From Symbioplanes lichenis (GTDB lineage: Bacteria > Actinomycetota > Actinomycetes > Mycobacteriales > Micromonosporaceae): 64,000 bases of DNA. The translations under genes were made by a program, and so were the position numbers. The stretch spans positions 417,928 through 481,927 of the forward strand of contig NZ_JAUZQD010000007.1 of the NCBI RefSeq assembly GCF_030709675.1, given 5' to 3'. The notes beneath the pieces were generated by a model. It searched no databases. It saw only the letters and a program-made list of their open reading frames with translations, and had not been told where the DNA came from. Of this stretch, positions 42,294 through 50,920 are shown piece by piece (positions within the stretch are counted from its first letter, which is position 1; each line of letters begins with the position of its first letter).

Positions 42294-42797
42294 ATGACCG
42301 ACATCGTCGAGCCCGAGGTCGTCGAGAACGTCGAGACCGTCGAAGAGCCCGCTGAGACCGTCGTGGTGGTCGAGGCCCCGGCTCCCGCCGTTCGCGCGCC
42401 GCGCCCCGGTGATCGCCCGATCCAGACCGTCGGCCGCCGCAAGGAGGCCATCGTCCGGGTCCGCCTGGTCCCCGGCAGCGGCAAGATCGTCTGCAACGGC
42501 CGCGACCTCGAGGAGTACTTCCCGAGCAAGGTGCACCAGCAGCTCATCCGCGAGCCGCTCGTCACCACCGAGAAGGCCGAGCAGTTCGACGTCATCGCCA
42601 ACCTGCGTGGCGGCGGCATCACCGGTCAGGCCGGCGCCCTGCGCCTCGGCATCGCTCGTGCCCTGATCACGAACGAGCCCGACGACCGCCCCGCCCTCAA
42701 GAAGGCCGGCTTCCTCACCCGTGACGCCCGCGTCAAGGAGAGCAAGAAGTACGGTCTCAAGAAGGCCCGCAAGGCCCCGCAGTACTCGAAGCGCTGA
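42294..42797 (+). CDS. rpsI: 30S ribosomal protein S9
   Basis: S9 extends its C-terminal tail towards the P-site tRNA. An acidic/Val-rich N-terminal extension of about 40 residues precedes the core (QTVGRRKEAIVRVRLVPGSG), and the tail KKYGLKKARKAPQYSKR ends in the conserved Lys-Arg. ATG 42294 is preferred, since GAAGGAAA lies five bases upstream; a GTG at 42270 overlaps the rplM stop and would add eight residues. Confidence 0.97.
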   Translation: MTDIVEPEVVENVETVEEPAETVVVVEAPAPAVRAPRPGDRPIQTVGRRKEAIVRVRLVPGSGKIVCNGRDLEEYFPSKVHQQLIREPLVTTEKAEQFDVIANLRGGGITGQAGALRLGIARALITNEPDDRPALKKAGFLTRDARVKESKKYGLKKARKAPQYSKR

Positions 42798-42831
42798 CCT
42801 CAGCGCTCGTCTTGCACCACGTCTGACCGAT

Positions 42832-42875
42832 ACGGCCGGGTGCGCCCCCTCGCTCGGGGCGTGCCCGGCCGTTTC
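42832..42875 (+). terminator. Terminator after rpsI
   Basis: ACGGCCGGG (42832-42840) pairs with CCCGGCCGT (42864-42872), with an inner GCGCCCC/GGGGCGT, followed by TT. It closes the rplM-rpsI transcript. Confidence 0.75.
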
Positions 42876-42907
42876 GCATCTCTGAGCTTTGTTTGCTTTT
42901 CCCGCTC

Positions 42908-42996
42908 GGCCGCGCGTCACGCTTTGACCACTTGGCCGCGCGTCACGCTTTGACCACTTGGCCGCGCGTCACGCTTTGACCACTCGGCCGCGCGTC
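42908..42996. repeat. 26-bp tandem repeat between rpsI and glmM
   Basis: Three units (42908-42933, 42934-42959, 42960-42985) and 11 bases of a fourth. Units begin GGCCGCGCGTCACGCTTTGA and end in CCACTT or CCACTC; only the last base of the third unit differs. Each contains a TTTGACC motif that could look like repeated -35 boxes. The near identity indicates recent expansion. Confidence 0.9.
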
Positions 42997-43000
42997 TCGT

Positions 43001-43108
43001 GGCAGGCTTCCCGTCGCTTCACGCGGCGGGCCGACTTCCCCGTCGCTTCTTGTGGCGGGCCGACTTCCCCGTCGCTTTACGTGGCGGGCCGACTCTCCGT
43101 CGCGGCGG
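43001..43108. repeat. 29-bp tandem repeat just upstream of glmM
   Basis: Two well-matched 29-bp units (43025-43053 and 43054-43082) begin GGCGGGCCGACTTCCCCGTC. A shortened copy precedes them (from 43001) and a diverged one follows (to about 43108). It is a different sequence family from the 26-bp array immediately upstream. It ends about 70 bases before glmM, so it lies in the glmM promoter or leader region. Confidence 0.82.
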
Positions 43109-43176
43109 TTGCTTCGTGCGGCGGGACCCACCGACTTCCGGTCCGGAGCGTCCGGACCACCGAAAGGAACGGCGCC

Positions 43177-44529
43177 ATGGGGCGACTCTTCGGCACGGAC
43201 GGCGTACGCGGGCTTGCCAACGGTGAGCTGCTGACCCCGGAGCTGGCACTGTCGGTGGCCGTGGCCGCCGCCCGGGTGCTGATCGAGAGCGACCGGAGCC
43301 ACCAGCCGCTCGCCATCGTCGGCCGGGACCCGCGGGCCAGCGGCGAGATGCTCGAGGCGGCCGTGGTGGCGGGCCTCGCCAGCGCCGGCGCGAACGTCGT
43401 CCGGGTCGGGGTGCTGCCCACGCCCGCCGTCGCCTACCTGACCGGGCAGGCGCAGGCCGATCTGGGCGTCATGCTGTCGGCGTCACACAACCCGATGCCG
43501 GACAACGGGATCAAGCTCTTCGCCCCCGGCGGCCTCAAGCTCCCGGACGAGATCGAGGAGCGCATCGAGGCGGCGATCGCCGACGGGCACGGGCTGGTCG
43601 GCCGCCCGACCGGCGCCGGCGTGGGCCGCGTGCACGACCTGCTCGACGGTGCCGAGCACTACACCAAGCACCTGGTCGACGCGACGCCGCACAGCCTGGC
43701 CGGCATCAAGGTCGTCGTCGACTGCGCGAACGGTGCCGCGAGCGACGTCGCCCCGGCTGCCTACGAGCAGGCCGGCGCGGAGGTCATCGCCATCCACGCC
43801 GAGCCCGACGGCCTCAACATCAACGACAACTGCGGGTCCACGCACATGGAGTCGCTGATCGAGGCGGTTGTGCGGGAGGGCGCCGACCTGGGTCTCGCCC
43901 ACGACGGCGACGCGGACCGCTGCCTCGCCGTCACCGCCACGGGCGAGGTCGTCGACGGCGACCAGATGATGGCCATCCTGGCCCTGGCGATGCGCGACGC
44001 GGGCACCCTCACCGGCGACACGCTGGTGGCCACGGTCATGAGCAACCTCGGCCTGCGCCTCGCGATGAAGGAGGCGGGCATCCGGCTCATCGAGACCAAG
44101 GTCGGCGACCGGTACGTCCTCGAGGAGCTCAACGCCGGCAAGCTGGCCCTCGGCGGCGAGCAGAGCGGTCACATCGTCATGCCCGCGCACGCCACCACGG
44201 GCGACGGCGTGCTGACCGGCCTGCACCTGATGGCCACGATGGCGTCCAGCGGCAAGTCGCTCGCCGACCTGGCGGCCGTGGTGCACAAGCTGCCCCAGGT
44301 CCTGATCAACGTCAACGTCGCCGACCGTGAGGCCGGTGCGCAGGCCCCGACCGTGCAGGCCGCCGTGGCGCTGGCCGAGGCCGAGCTGGGCGAGACCGGC
44401 CGGGTGCTGCTCCGCCCGTCGGGCACCGAGCCGCTCGTCCGGGTGATGGTCGAGGCGGCCACCGAGGAGCAGGCGCGGAGCGTCGCCGAGCGGGTCGCCG
44501 ACGAGGTCCGCACGGCCAGCCCCGCCTGA
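43177..44529 (+). CDS. glmM: Phosphoglucosamine mutase
   Basis: Converts glucosamine-6-phosphate to glucosamine-1-phosphate for UDP-GlcNAc. The phosphoserine loop is VMLSASHNPMPDNG (Ser103); the metal-binding loop DGDADRC is near residue 244, and the phosphate-binding RPSGTEPLVRVM near 430. 450 residues, ATG 43177 with GAAAGGAA upstream. glmS, the preceding step, is 2.4 kb downstream. Confidence 0.96.
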   Translation: MGRLFGTDGVRGLANGELLTPELALSVAVAAARVLIESDRSHQPLAIVGRDPRASGEMLEAAVVAGLASAGANVVRVGVLPTPAVAYLTGQAQADLGVMLSASHNPMPDNGIKLFAPGGLKLPDEIEERIEAAIADGHGLVGRPTGAGVGRVHDLLDGAEHYTKHLVDATPHSLAGIKVVVDCANGAASDVAPAAYEQAGAEVIAIHAEPDGLNINDNCGSTHMESLIEAVVREGADLGLAHDGDADRCLAVTATGEVVDGDQMMAILALAMRDAGTLTGDTLVATVMSNLGLRLAMKEAGIRLIETKVGDRYVLEELNAGKLALGGEQSGHIVMPAHATTGDGVLTGLHLMATMASSGKSLADLAAVVHKLPQVLINVNVADREAGAQAPTVQAAVALAEAELGETGRVLLRPSGTEPLVRVMVEAATEEQARSVAERVADEVRTASPA

Positions 44530-44642
44530 ACGTTTTCCTCCGGCCCGGCTCTTTCCGGCCCGGCGTTGCGCTCTCTTGCGCGGCGCTGGGCCGTTTTCCT
44601 CAGCCCGCGAGCATGCTCAGGCGGCGGGCGGTTTCGCCTCCG

Positions 44643-45833
<1,191 letters not shown>

Positions 45834-45856
45834 GCCCGCCAGCCTACGGGCTCGCC

Positions 45857-46699
45857 TCAGGAAACCGTCTTCGAGCAGCTGGCCGTCGTGAAGCGGCCGG
45901 TGCCCTCCTTCTCGGCGACCTGCTCGCCGTCGACCTTCACCGAGCAGGCGATCGTGCCCTCCTCGACGTCGGCGCGCACGGCCGTCACCGAGACGAAATA
46001 CGGCTTCTGCATGGTCAGCGTCTTGCGCCACGGCAGCGAGACGTCGCTCTCCTGCTGCGGGCCCTTCTCGGCGTCCACCCAGACGATCGAGACCGGGCCG
46101 TCGCCCGTCACCTCGTACTCGACCTCGAACTCCTCGCCGAAGCCGCCGTTGCCGGGCAGGTCGGGCAGGTCGGTCGGCAGCGTGGGCAGGTCGGTCGGCA
46201 GCTCGGTGGGCAGCCCCGGGACGTCGATGTCCGGCGGCGCCGTCGGCACCGAGCCGATCGTCTCCTGGGCCTTCTCGGTCGCCCTGTTCACCAGGAGCAC
46301 GACCGAGGTCACCCCGCCGGCGCAGAGCAGCAGCGTCACGGCGATCAGCACGGCAATCAGCGGGGTGTTGTTCCGCTTCGGCTTCGGCGTCTCGTAGGGC
46401 TGCTGGTATCCCGGCTGGGGCGGGCCGTATCCGGGCGGCGCGTATCCCGGCTGCGGGCCGGGCTGCGCGTAACCCGGCTGCTGGTAGCCCTGGTATCCGG
46501 GCTGGGTGCTCGACGGAAACTGCGACGTCGGCGGGTACGGATCGAACTCGACGGGCGGCGGGACGGCCGCCTGGCCCGGCTGGAAATACTCGCCCGGTCG
46601 CGGCTGCGGCTGGGGCGCCTGGGCGTCGCCCGTCGAGGTCGCCCACGGATCGGCCGAGGGCGGGTCGTGGGGGTCGGAGGGCGGCGGTGGGTAGCTCAA
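45857..46699 (-). CDS. MmpS-like membrane protein with proline-rich N-terminus
   Basis: 280 residues from TTG 46699 (GGGAGAG about five bases upstream); a longer frame reaches 46759. The cytoplasmic N-terminus is Pro/Gly/Gln/Tyr-rich (PGYQGYQQPGYAQPG). One helix follows, LIAVLIAVTLLLCAGGVTSV. The outer part has a DLPTLPTDLPDLPG linker and an MmpS-type beta domain (EYEVTGDGPVSIVWVDAEKG, SLPWRKTL, IACSVKVDGEQVA) with two cysteines. No MmpL partner is nearby. It is divergent from glmS. Confidence 0.82.
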   Translation of the reverse strand: MSYPPPPSDPHDPPSADPWATSTGDAQAPQPQPRPGEYFQPGQAAVPPPVEFDPYPPTSQFPSSTQPGYQGYQQPGYAQPGPQPGYAPPGYGPPQPGYQQPYETPKPKRNNTPLIAVLIAVTLLLCAGGVTSVVLLVNRATEKAQETIGSVPTAPPDIDVPGLPTELPTDLPTLPTDLPDLPGNGGFGEEFEVEYEVTGDGPVSIVWVDAEKGPQQESDVSLPWRKTLTMQKPYFVSVTAVRADVEEGTIACSVKVDGEQVAEKEGTGRFTTASCSKTVS

Positions 46700-46885
46700 G
46701 CGTCTCTCCCGGGGAGTCGTCGGCTCGACGGTACGCCGGGTCCGCCAGCCGCGGATCACCCGGTCGTGTCGGAGCCGTCGATGACCTGCGGCTATATCTG
46801 CCCAGGTCGTCCGCTTCGCCCATTTCGATCAAGTGGCGTGCGCAAAAGTATGCCTCTCGCGCACCACAGATGCGCGAAAGTCCGC

Positions 46886-46891
46886 TACGCT
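46886..46891 (+). promoter_or_regulatory. -10-like element giving a leaderless glmS transcript
   Basis: TACGCT ends seven bases before the glmS ATG at 46899, so transcription would start at the A of the start codon. No Shine-Dalgarno is present. The -35 region is not recognisable. Confidence 0.5.
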
Positions 46892-46898
46892 GCCCCAC

Positions 46899-48785
46899 AT
46901 GTGTGGGATCGTGGGTTACGTCGGTGCTCGACCGGCGCTGCAAATCGTGCTCGACGGGCTTCGCCGCCTGGAATATCGCGGCTATGACTCCGCGGGCGTC
47001 GCGGTGGTCGGCGACTCGGCCATCCTGACCGAGAAGAAGGCCGGCAAGCTGGCGAACCTCGAAAAGGCGCTCTCCGAGCGGGCGAGCGACGGCATCGCCA
47101 CCGGCCCGACGGCCATCGGGCACACGCGCTGGGCCACCCACGGCGGTCCGACCGACCGCAACGCGCACCCGCACCTGTCCGGCGACGGGCGCGTGGCCGT
47201 GATCCACAACGGCATCATCGAGAACTTCTCCCGGCTGCGCGCCGAGCTCGAGGCCACGGGCGTCGAGTTCGTGAGCGACACCGACACCGAGTGCGCGGCC
47301 CACCTGCTCGCCGCCGAGATCCGCGCCCTGCGCGAGTCGGGCGCCACCGAGACCGGCCCCCAGTTGCTCGCCGCGGGCATGCGCCGGACCGTGCGCCGCC
47401 TCGAGGGCGCCTTCACTCTGCTCGCGATCGACCTCGAGGTGCCCGACGCCGTCGTCGCGGCGCGGCGCAACTCCCCGCTCGTGGTGGGCCGGGGCCAGGG
47501 CGAGAACTTCCTCGCCAGCGACGTCTCCGCCTTCATCGAGCACACCCGCGAGGCCGTCGAGCTCGGCCAGGACCAGGTCGTGCTCATCACGCCGGACGCC
47601 ATCGAGATCACCGACTTCGCGGGCGCCGAGGCGAGCGGCAAGGAGTTCCACATCGACTGGGACGCCTCCGCCGCGGAGAAGGGCGGCTACGAGCACTTCA
47701 TGCTGAAGGAGATCGCCGAGCAGCCGCAGGCCATCGCGGACACGCTGCTGGGCCGGCTCTCCGAGCGGGGCGAGATCGTCCTGGACGAGGTGCGCCTCAC
47801 CGACCAGGACCTGCGCGACGTCGACAAGGTCTTCATCGTCGCCTGCGGCACCTCCTACCACGCCGGCATGGTCGCGAAGTACGCCATCGAGCACTGGACC
47901 CGCATCTCGTGCGAGGTCGAGCTGGCGAGCGAGTTCCGCTATCGCGACCCGGTGCTGGACCGTTCGACGCTGGTCATCGTGATCAGCCAGTCCGGCGAGA
48001 CCATGGACACGCTGATGGCGCTGCGCCACGCGAAGGAGCAGAAGGCGCGCGTGCTCGCCATCTGCAACACCAACGGCTCGACGATCCCGCGTGAGTCGGA
48101 CGCCGTGCTCTACACCCACGGCGGCCCGGAGATCGCGGTCGCCTCGACCAAGGCCTTCCTCACCCAGCTCGTCGCCTGTTACCTGATCGGCCTGCACCTG
48201 GCCCAGATCCGCGGCGTCATGTACGCGGACGAGGTCGCCGCCGTCGTCTCCCGCCTGCAGCGCACCCCGGACGATCTGCGCGAGCTGCTCACCCGCATGG
48301 AGGAGGTGCGCGAGCTCTCCCGCGACCTCCGGACCGCGTCGACGATCCTCTTCATCGGCCGCCACGTGGGCTTCCCGGTGGCGCTGGAGGGCGCGCTCAA
48401 GCTCAAGGAGCTCGCCTACATGCACGCCGAGGGCTTCGCCGCCGGCGAGCTGAAGCACGGGCCGATCGCCCTCATCGACCAGGGCACCCCGGTCGTCTGC
48501 GTGGTGCCGTCGCCGGCCGGCCGCGGCGTGCTGCGCGACAAGGTCGTCTCCAACATCCAGGAGGTCCGGGCCCGGGGCGCCCGCACGATCGTGATCGCGG
48601 AGGAGGGCGACGACGCCGTGGCCGCCTATGCCGATCACCTGATCCCGGTGCCGCGTACGCCCACCCTGCTCGCACCCCTCATGACCACCGTCCCGCTGCA
48701 GATCCTCGCCTGCGAGATCGCCACGGCGCGGGGTCACGACGTCGACCAGCCCCGCAACCTGGCCAAGTCCGTCACCGTGGAGTGA
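46899..48785 (+). CDS. glmS: Glutamine--fructose-6-phosphate aminotransferase (isomerizing)
   Basis: Makes glucosamine-6-phosphate for peptidoglycan. The mature N-terminus is Cys (MCGIVGYVG), the glutaminase nucleophile, and HTRWATHGGPTDRNAHPH and HNGIIENFSRLR complete that domain. Two SIS domains follow (VACGTSYHAGMVAKY; SQSGETMDTLMAL), with the C-terminal NLAKSVTVE. 628 residues. No glmS ribozyme fits in the 200-base divergent gap. The last 14 bases overlap the convergent DUF1023 gene. Confidence 0.97.
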   Translation: MCGIVGYVGARPALQIVLDGLRRLEYRGYDSAGVAVVGDSAILTEKKAGKLANLEKALSERASDGIATGPTAIGHTRWATHGGPTDRNAHPHLSGDGRVAVIHNGIIENFSRLRAELEATGVEFVSDTDTECAAHLLAAEIRALRESGATETGPQLLAAGMRRTVRRLEGAFTLLAIDLEVPDAVVAARRNSPLVVGRGQGENFLASDVSAFIEHTREAVELGQDQVVLITPDAIEITDFAGAEASGKEFHIDWDASAAEKGGYEHFMLKEIAEQPQAIADTLLGRLSERGEIVLDEVRLTDQDLRDVDKVFIVACGTSYHAGMVAKYAIEHWTRISCEVELASEFRYRDPVLDRSTLVIVISQSGETMDTLMALRHAKEQKARVLAICNTNGSTIPRESDAVLYTHGGPEIAVASTKAFLTQLVACYLIGLHLAQIRGVMYADEVAAVVSRLQRTPDDLRELLTRMEEVRELSRDLRTASTILFIGRHVGFPVALEGALKLKELAYMHAEGFAAGELKHGPIALIDQGTPVVCVVPSPAGRGVLRDKVVSNIQEVRARGARTIVIAEEGDDAVAAYADHLIPVPRTPTLLAPLMTTVPLQILACEIATARGHDVDQPRNLAKSVTVE

Positions 48786-50121
48786 CATCGGCCTGTCCCG
48801 TCACGATCCGGGCGAGGGCGTCCAGCGCGGGCCGTCCCTCGTCCCAGTAGCCCACGTGCCCGGCGTCCGGCTGACTCGCCACCGAGTGAGCGCCGAACGC
48901 CGGGTCGGCGGGATTCCGCCCGAAGAAGAGCTCGTCCTCGGGGCGCAGGAACGCGTGGGCCGCCCCGCCGGGGATCACACGGCTCACGAGCAAATCCCGG
49001 GCCAGCGCGTCCGGAGCCACCGCCGCCCACTGGACGGGATCGGAGAACGCCGTCATGGCGTACACCTCCGAGCGCGGCACCCGCAGCTCCGCAGCATGGT
49101 CGACGCCCACGCCGGGAGAGCCGACGAAGACCACACTGTCGGCGGCGAGCCCGGGCTGCGCCGCCGCGGTGCCCACCACCAGTGACCCGTAGCTGTGCCC
49201 GAGCAAGGTCTGCCGAGCAGGCTCGCCCTGGTGCGTGACTCGGAGCCCCTCCTGGAACCGGCGTAGCTGATCGGCCCCGGCGACTGCCGACGATCGGCCG
49301 GCGGCCTCGAGCAGGTTGTCCGGCGCGTCGTAGCCCAGCCACATGACCACGCTGGCCGGGCGGTCCGGCACCAGCTCCGCGGCCCGGACGGCGAGCCGGT
49401 CGGCGCGGGTCAGCTCACCCCGGTAGGAAGCCAGGTCGGCGGTCATCCCGGGCACGTGCGTGACCACGGCGGCGGCTCCGTCCGGGTCGCCCAGGGCCAC
49501 CACCGCACGCCCGTCGCCGCCCGGGTCGACAGCCATCAGGTACGCCCGGGAACCCGACTCGGCATCCAGTCGCGCCGCCAGGTCGCCGGGCAGGTGCATG
49601 CCGTCGAGCAGGATTCTGTTGGCCCTGTCGCGGGCGGCTGCGGGCACGCCGTCGAGGGCCCCGAGCCAGGCCGGCTGTCTCGCTGTCACGTCGTCGCGCT
49701 GGGACGGGGTGAGGGACTGCCACCAGGCGTGAACTTTGGGGGCTGGGGCCGTACAGAAAGGTGTGGGTGTGGGGTGTGTTTGTGGGGTGGGGAAGAGCCG
49801 GCGCAGGGTGCCGGCGTGGGTCTGGTCGGCAGTCTCGGCGGAGCCGCCGGTGCGCCCGGCCCGGGTGAGTGCCGCCGCGAACTCGCTGAGCGCCTGATCG
49901 GCGGCCCAGCACCCGAGGCGCAGCAGGGTCAGCCGGTGGACGATCGCGGTGAGGGCCGCCACGACGGCCTCCGCGCAGGCACCCGACCAGAGCTCACGCA
50001 GACGTGCGGCGCAGCTCTGGATGCGGGCCGCCCAGAAGCCGGCGGCCGCCGCCCAACGCCGCCAGTCCATCGCGGCGGCCTGCCACCGCGCGGGATCGCC
50101 CGCGATCGCTGTGGCGCTCAT
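48772..50121 (-). CDS. DUF1023-type alpha/beta hydrolase
   Basis: 449 residues. An Ala/Trp-rich helical N-terminal half (WQAAAMDWRRWAAAAGFWAA) precedes an alpha/beta hydrolase with nucleophile elbow GHSYGSLVVG (about residues 321-330); the rest of the triad probably uses an Asp in AFSDPVQW and a His near the C-terminus (DAGHVGYWD). DUF1023 proteins accompany WXG100 or ESX-type secreted proteins in actinobacteria. The start overlaps the preceding small gene by four bases; there is no signal peptide. Confidence 0.85.
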   Translation of the reverse strand: MSATAIAGDPARWQAAAMDWRRWAAAAGFWAARIQSCAARLRELWSGACAEAVVAALTAIVHRLTLLRLGCWAADQALSEFAAALTRAGRTGGSAETADQTHAGTLRRLFPTPQTHPTPTPFCTAPAPKVHAWWQSLTPSQRDDVTARQPAWLGALDGVPAAARDRANRILLDGMHLPGDLAARLDAESGSRAYLMAVDPGGDGRAVVALGDPDGAAAVVTHVPGMTADLASYRGELTRADRLAVRAAELVPDRPASVVMWLGYDAPDNLLEAAGRSSAVAGADQLRRFQEGLRVTHQGEPARQTLLGHSYGSLVVGTAAAQPGLAADSVVFVGSPGVGVDHAAELRVPRSEVYAMTAFSDPVQWAAVAPDALARDLLVSRVIPGGAAHAFLRPEDELFFGRNPADPAFGAHSVASQPDAGHVGYWDEGRPALDALARIVTGQADVTPR

Positions 50122-50396
50122 CGCATCCGCCGCAGAGCCGCTGCCGCCCGGTCGTCCGCGGCCTCGTAGTCGTCCATGGTGGTGAGGGCCGCCTCGCTGA
50201 TGCCGGCGATGTCGCCGGTGAGCAAGGCGAGGATCCGCTGCGCCGCGGCGACGGCCGCGGCGTTGGCCGCCGTGCAGGACCAGACGGGACCCGCGCCGGG
50301 CGACGGCGGATCGGCCTCCATCCGCTCGCCCGTGCGGCGCAGCGCCGTGGCCCAGGACCGCACGGCAGGGATGTCGACGCTCAGTTCGGACCGCAT
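50118..50396 (-). CDS. Small helical WXG100-like protein
   Basis: 92 residues from ATG 50396 with AGGAGG seven bases upstream. Predicted as two long helices separated by a turn (SVDIPAVRSWATALRRTGER; AANAAAVAAAQRILALLTG), the size of ESX/WXG100 substrates, though no strict WxG is present (RSWATAL and VWSCTAAN are the tryptophans). It is coupled to the DUF1023 gene by an ATGA overlap. I infer a secreted or partner protein; no ESX secretion genes are in the window. Confidence 0.72.
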   Translation of the reverse strand: MRSELSVDIPAVRSWATALRRTGERMEADPPSPGAGPVWSCTAANAAAVAAAQRILALLTGDIAGISEAALTTMDDYEAADDRAAAALRRMR

Positions 50397-50463
50397 GGGC
50401 AACCTCCTGGAGGGGTTCGGGGCCGCCAAGATAGGCCGATTTCCCGGGGGCCCGCAGGGGGCC

Positions 50464-50504
50464 TGTGGATAACCTCTCGGCGTCCCGGGCGGGCCTGTGG
50501 ACAA
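50464..50504. promoter_or_regulatory. Pair of DnaA-box-like sites upstream of acpS
   Basis: TGTGGATAA (50464-50472) is the complement of the E. coli DnaA box TTATCCACA, and TGTGGACAA (50496-50504) is the complement of TTGTCCACA, the preferred box in high-GC actinobacteria. Both sit in a direct repeat GGGCCTGTGGAYAAC, 32 bases apart and so on the same face of the helix. They lie between the WXG100-like gene and acpS. Confidence 0.55.
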
Positions 50505-50515
50505 CTCGGCCCGGA

Positions 50516-50521
50516 TAGGGT
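50516..50521 (+). promoter_or_regulatory. -10-like element giving a leaderless acpS transcript
   Basis: TAGGGT ends seven bases before the acpS GTG at 50529, the same spacing as at glmS and alr. There is no Shine-Dalgarno. Confidence 0.5.
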
Positions 50522-50528
50522 TGGCCGT

Positions 50529-50897
50529 GTGATCGTGTCTGTCGGGATCGACGTGGTGCTGGTGGAACGGTTCGCCCGCTCGCTGGAACGAACGCCGCTG
50601 CTCGGAGATCGGCTCTTCACCGACTCGGAGCGGACGACGACGTCCGGCAACCCGCGCTCGGCGGAGTCGCTGGCCGCCCGGTTCGCGGCCAAGGAGGCCG
50701 TGGCCAAGGCGCTCGGCGCCCCCGCGGGGCTGCGGTGGCACGACTGCGAGATCGTCTCGGACCCCGACGGCCGGCCCTGGCTGACCGTCTCCGGCACGGT
50801 TGCCGCGGCCGCGGCCGAGCGCGGGGTGAGCCGCTGGCACCTGTCGCTGTCCCACGACGGTGGCATCGCCTCGGCCATGGTGGTGGCGGAGGCCTGA
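50529..50897 (+). CDS. acpS: Holo-[acyl-carrier-protein] synthase
   Basis: Transfers phosphopantetheine from CoA to ACP. 122 residues; GIDVVLVERF supplies the magnesium aspartate near residue 8, and RFAAKEAVAKALG the conserved Glu/Lys motif near residue 55. GTG 50529 is favoured by the -10 spacing; GTG 50535 is an alternative. nnr follows after 23 bases. Confidence 0.94.
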   Translation: MIVSVGIDVVLVERFARSLERTPLLGDRLFTDSERTTTSGNPRSAESLAARFAAKEAVAKALGAPAGLRWHDCEIVSDPDGRPWLTVSGTVAAAAAERGVSRWHLSLSHDGGIASAMVVAEA

Positions 50898-50920
50898 GCA
50901 ACGGCAGGTAGGGAGTTCCG

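Noticed and set aside
42908..43108. A CRISPR array
   Set aside because: Units are directly adjacent with no spacers, and no cas genes are present.
43001..43176. An N-terminal extension of GlmM from an upstream start near 42958
   Set aside because: The extra residues are translated tandem repeats; ATG 43177 has a Shine-Dalgarno and the conserved GRLFGTDGVRG start.
46700..46898. A glmS ribozyme upstream of glmS
   Set aside because: The 199-base divergent gap has no recognisable ribozyme core, and the -10 geometry points to a leaderless mRNA.
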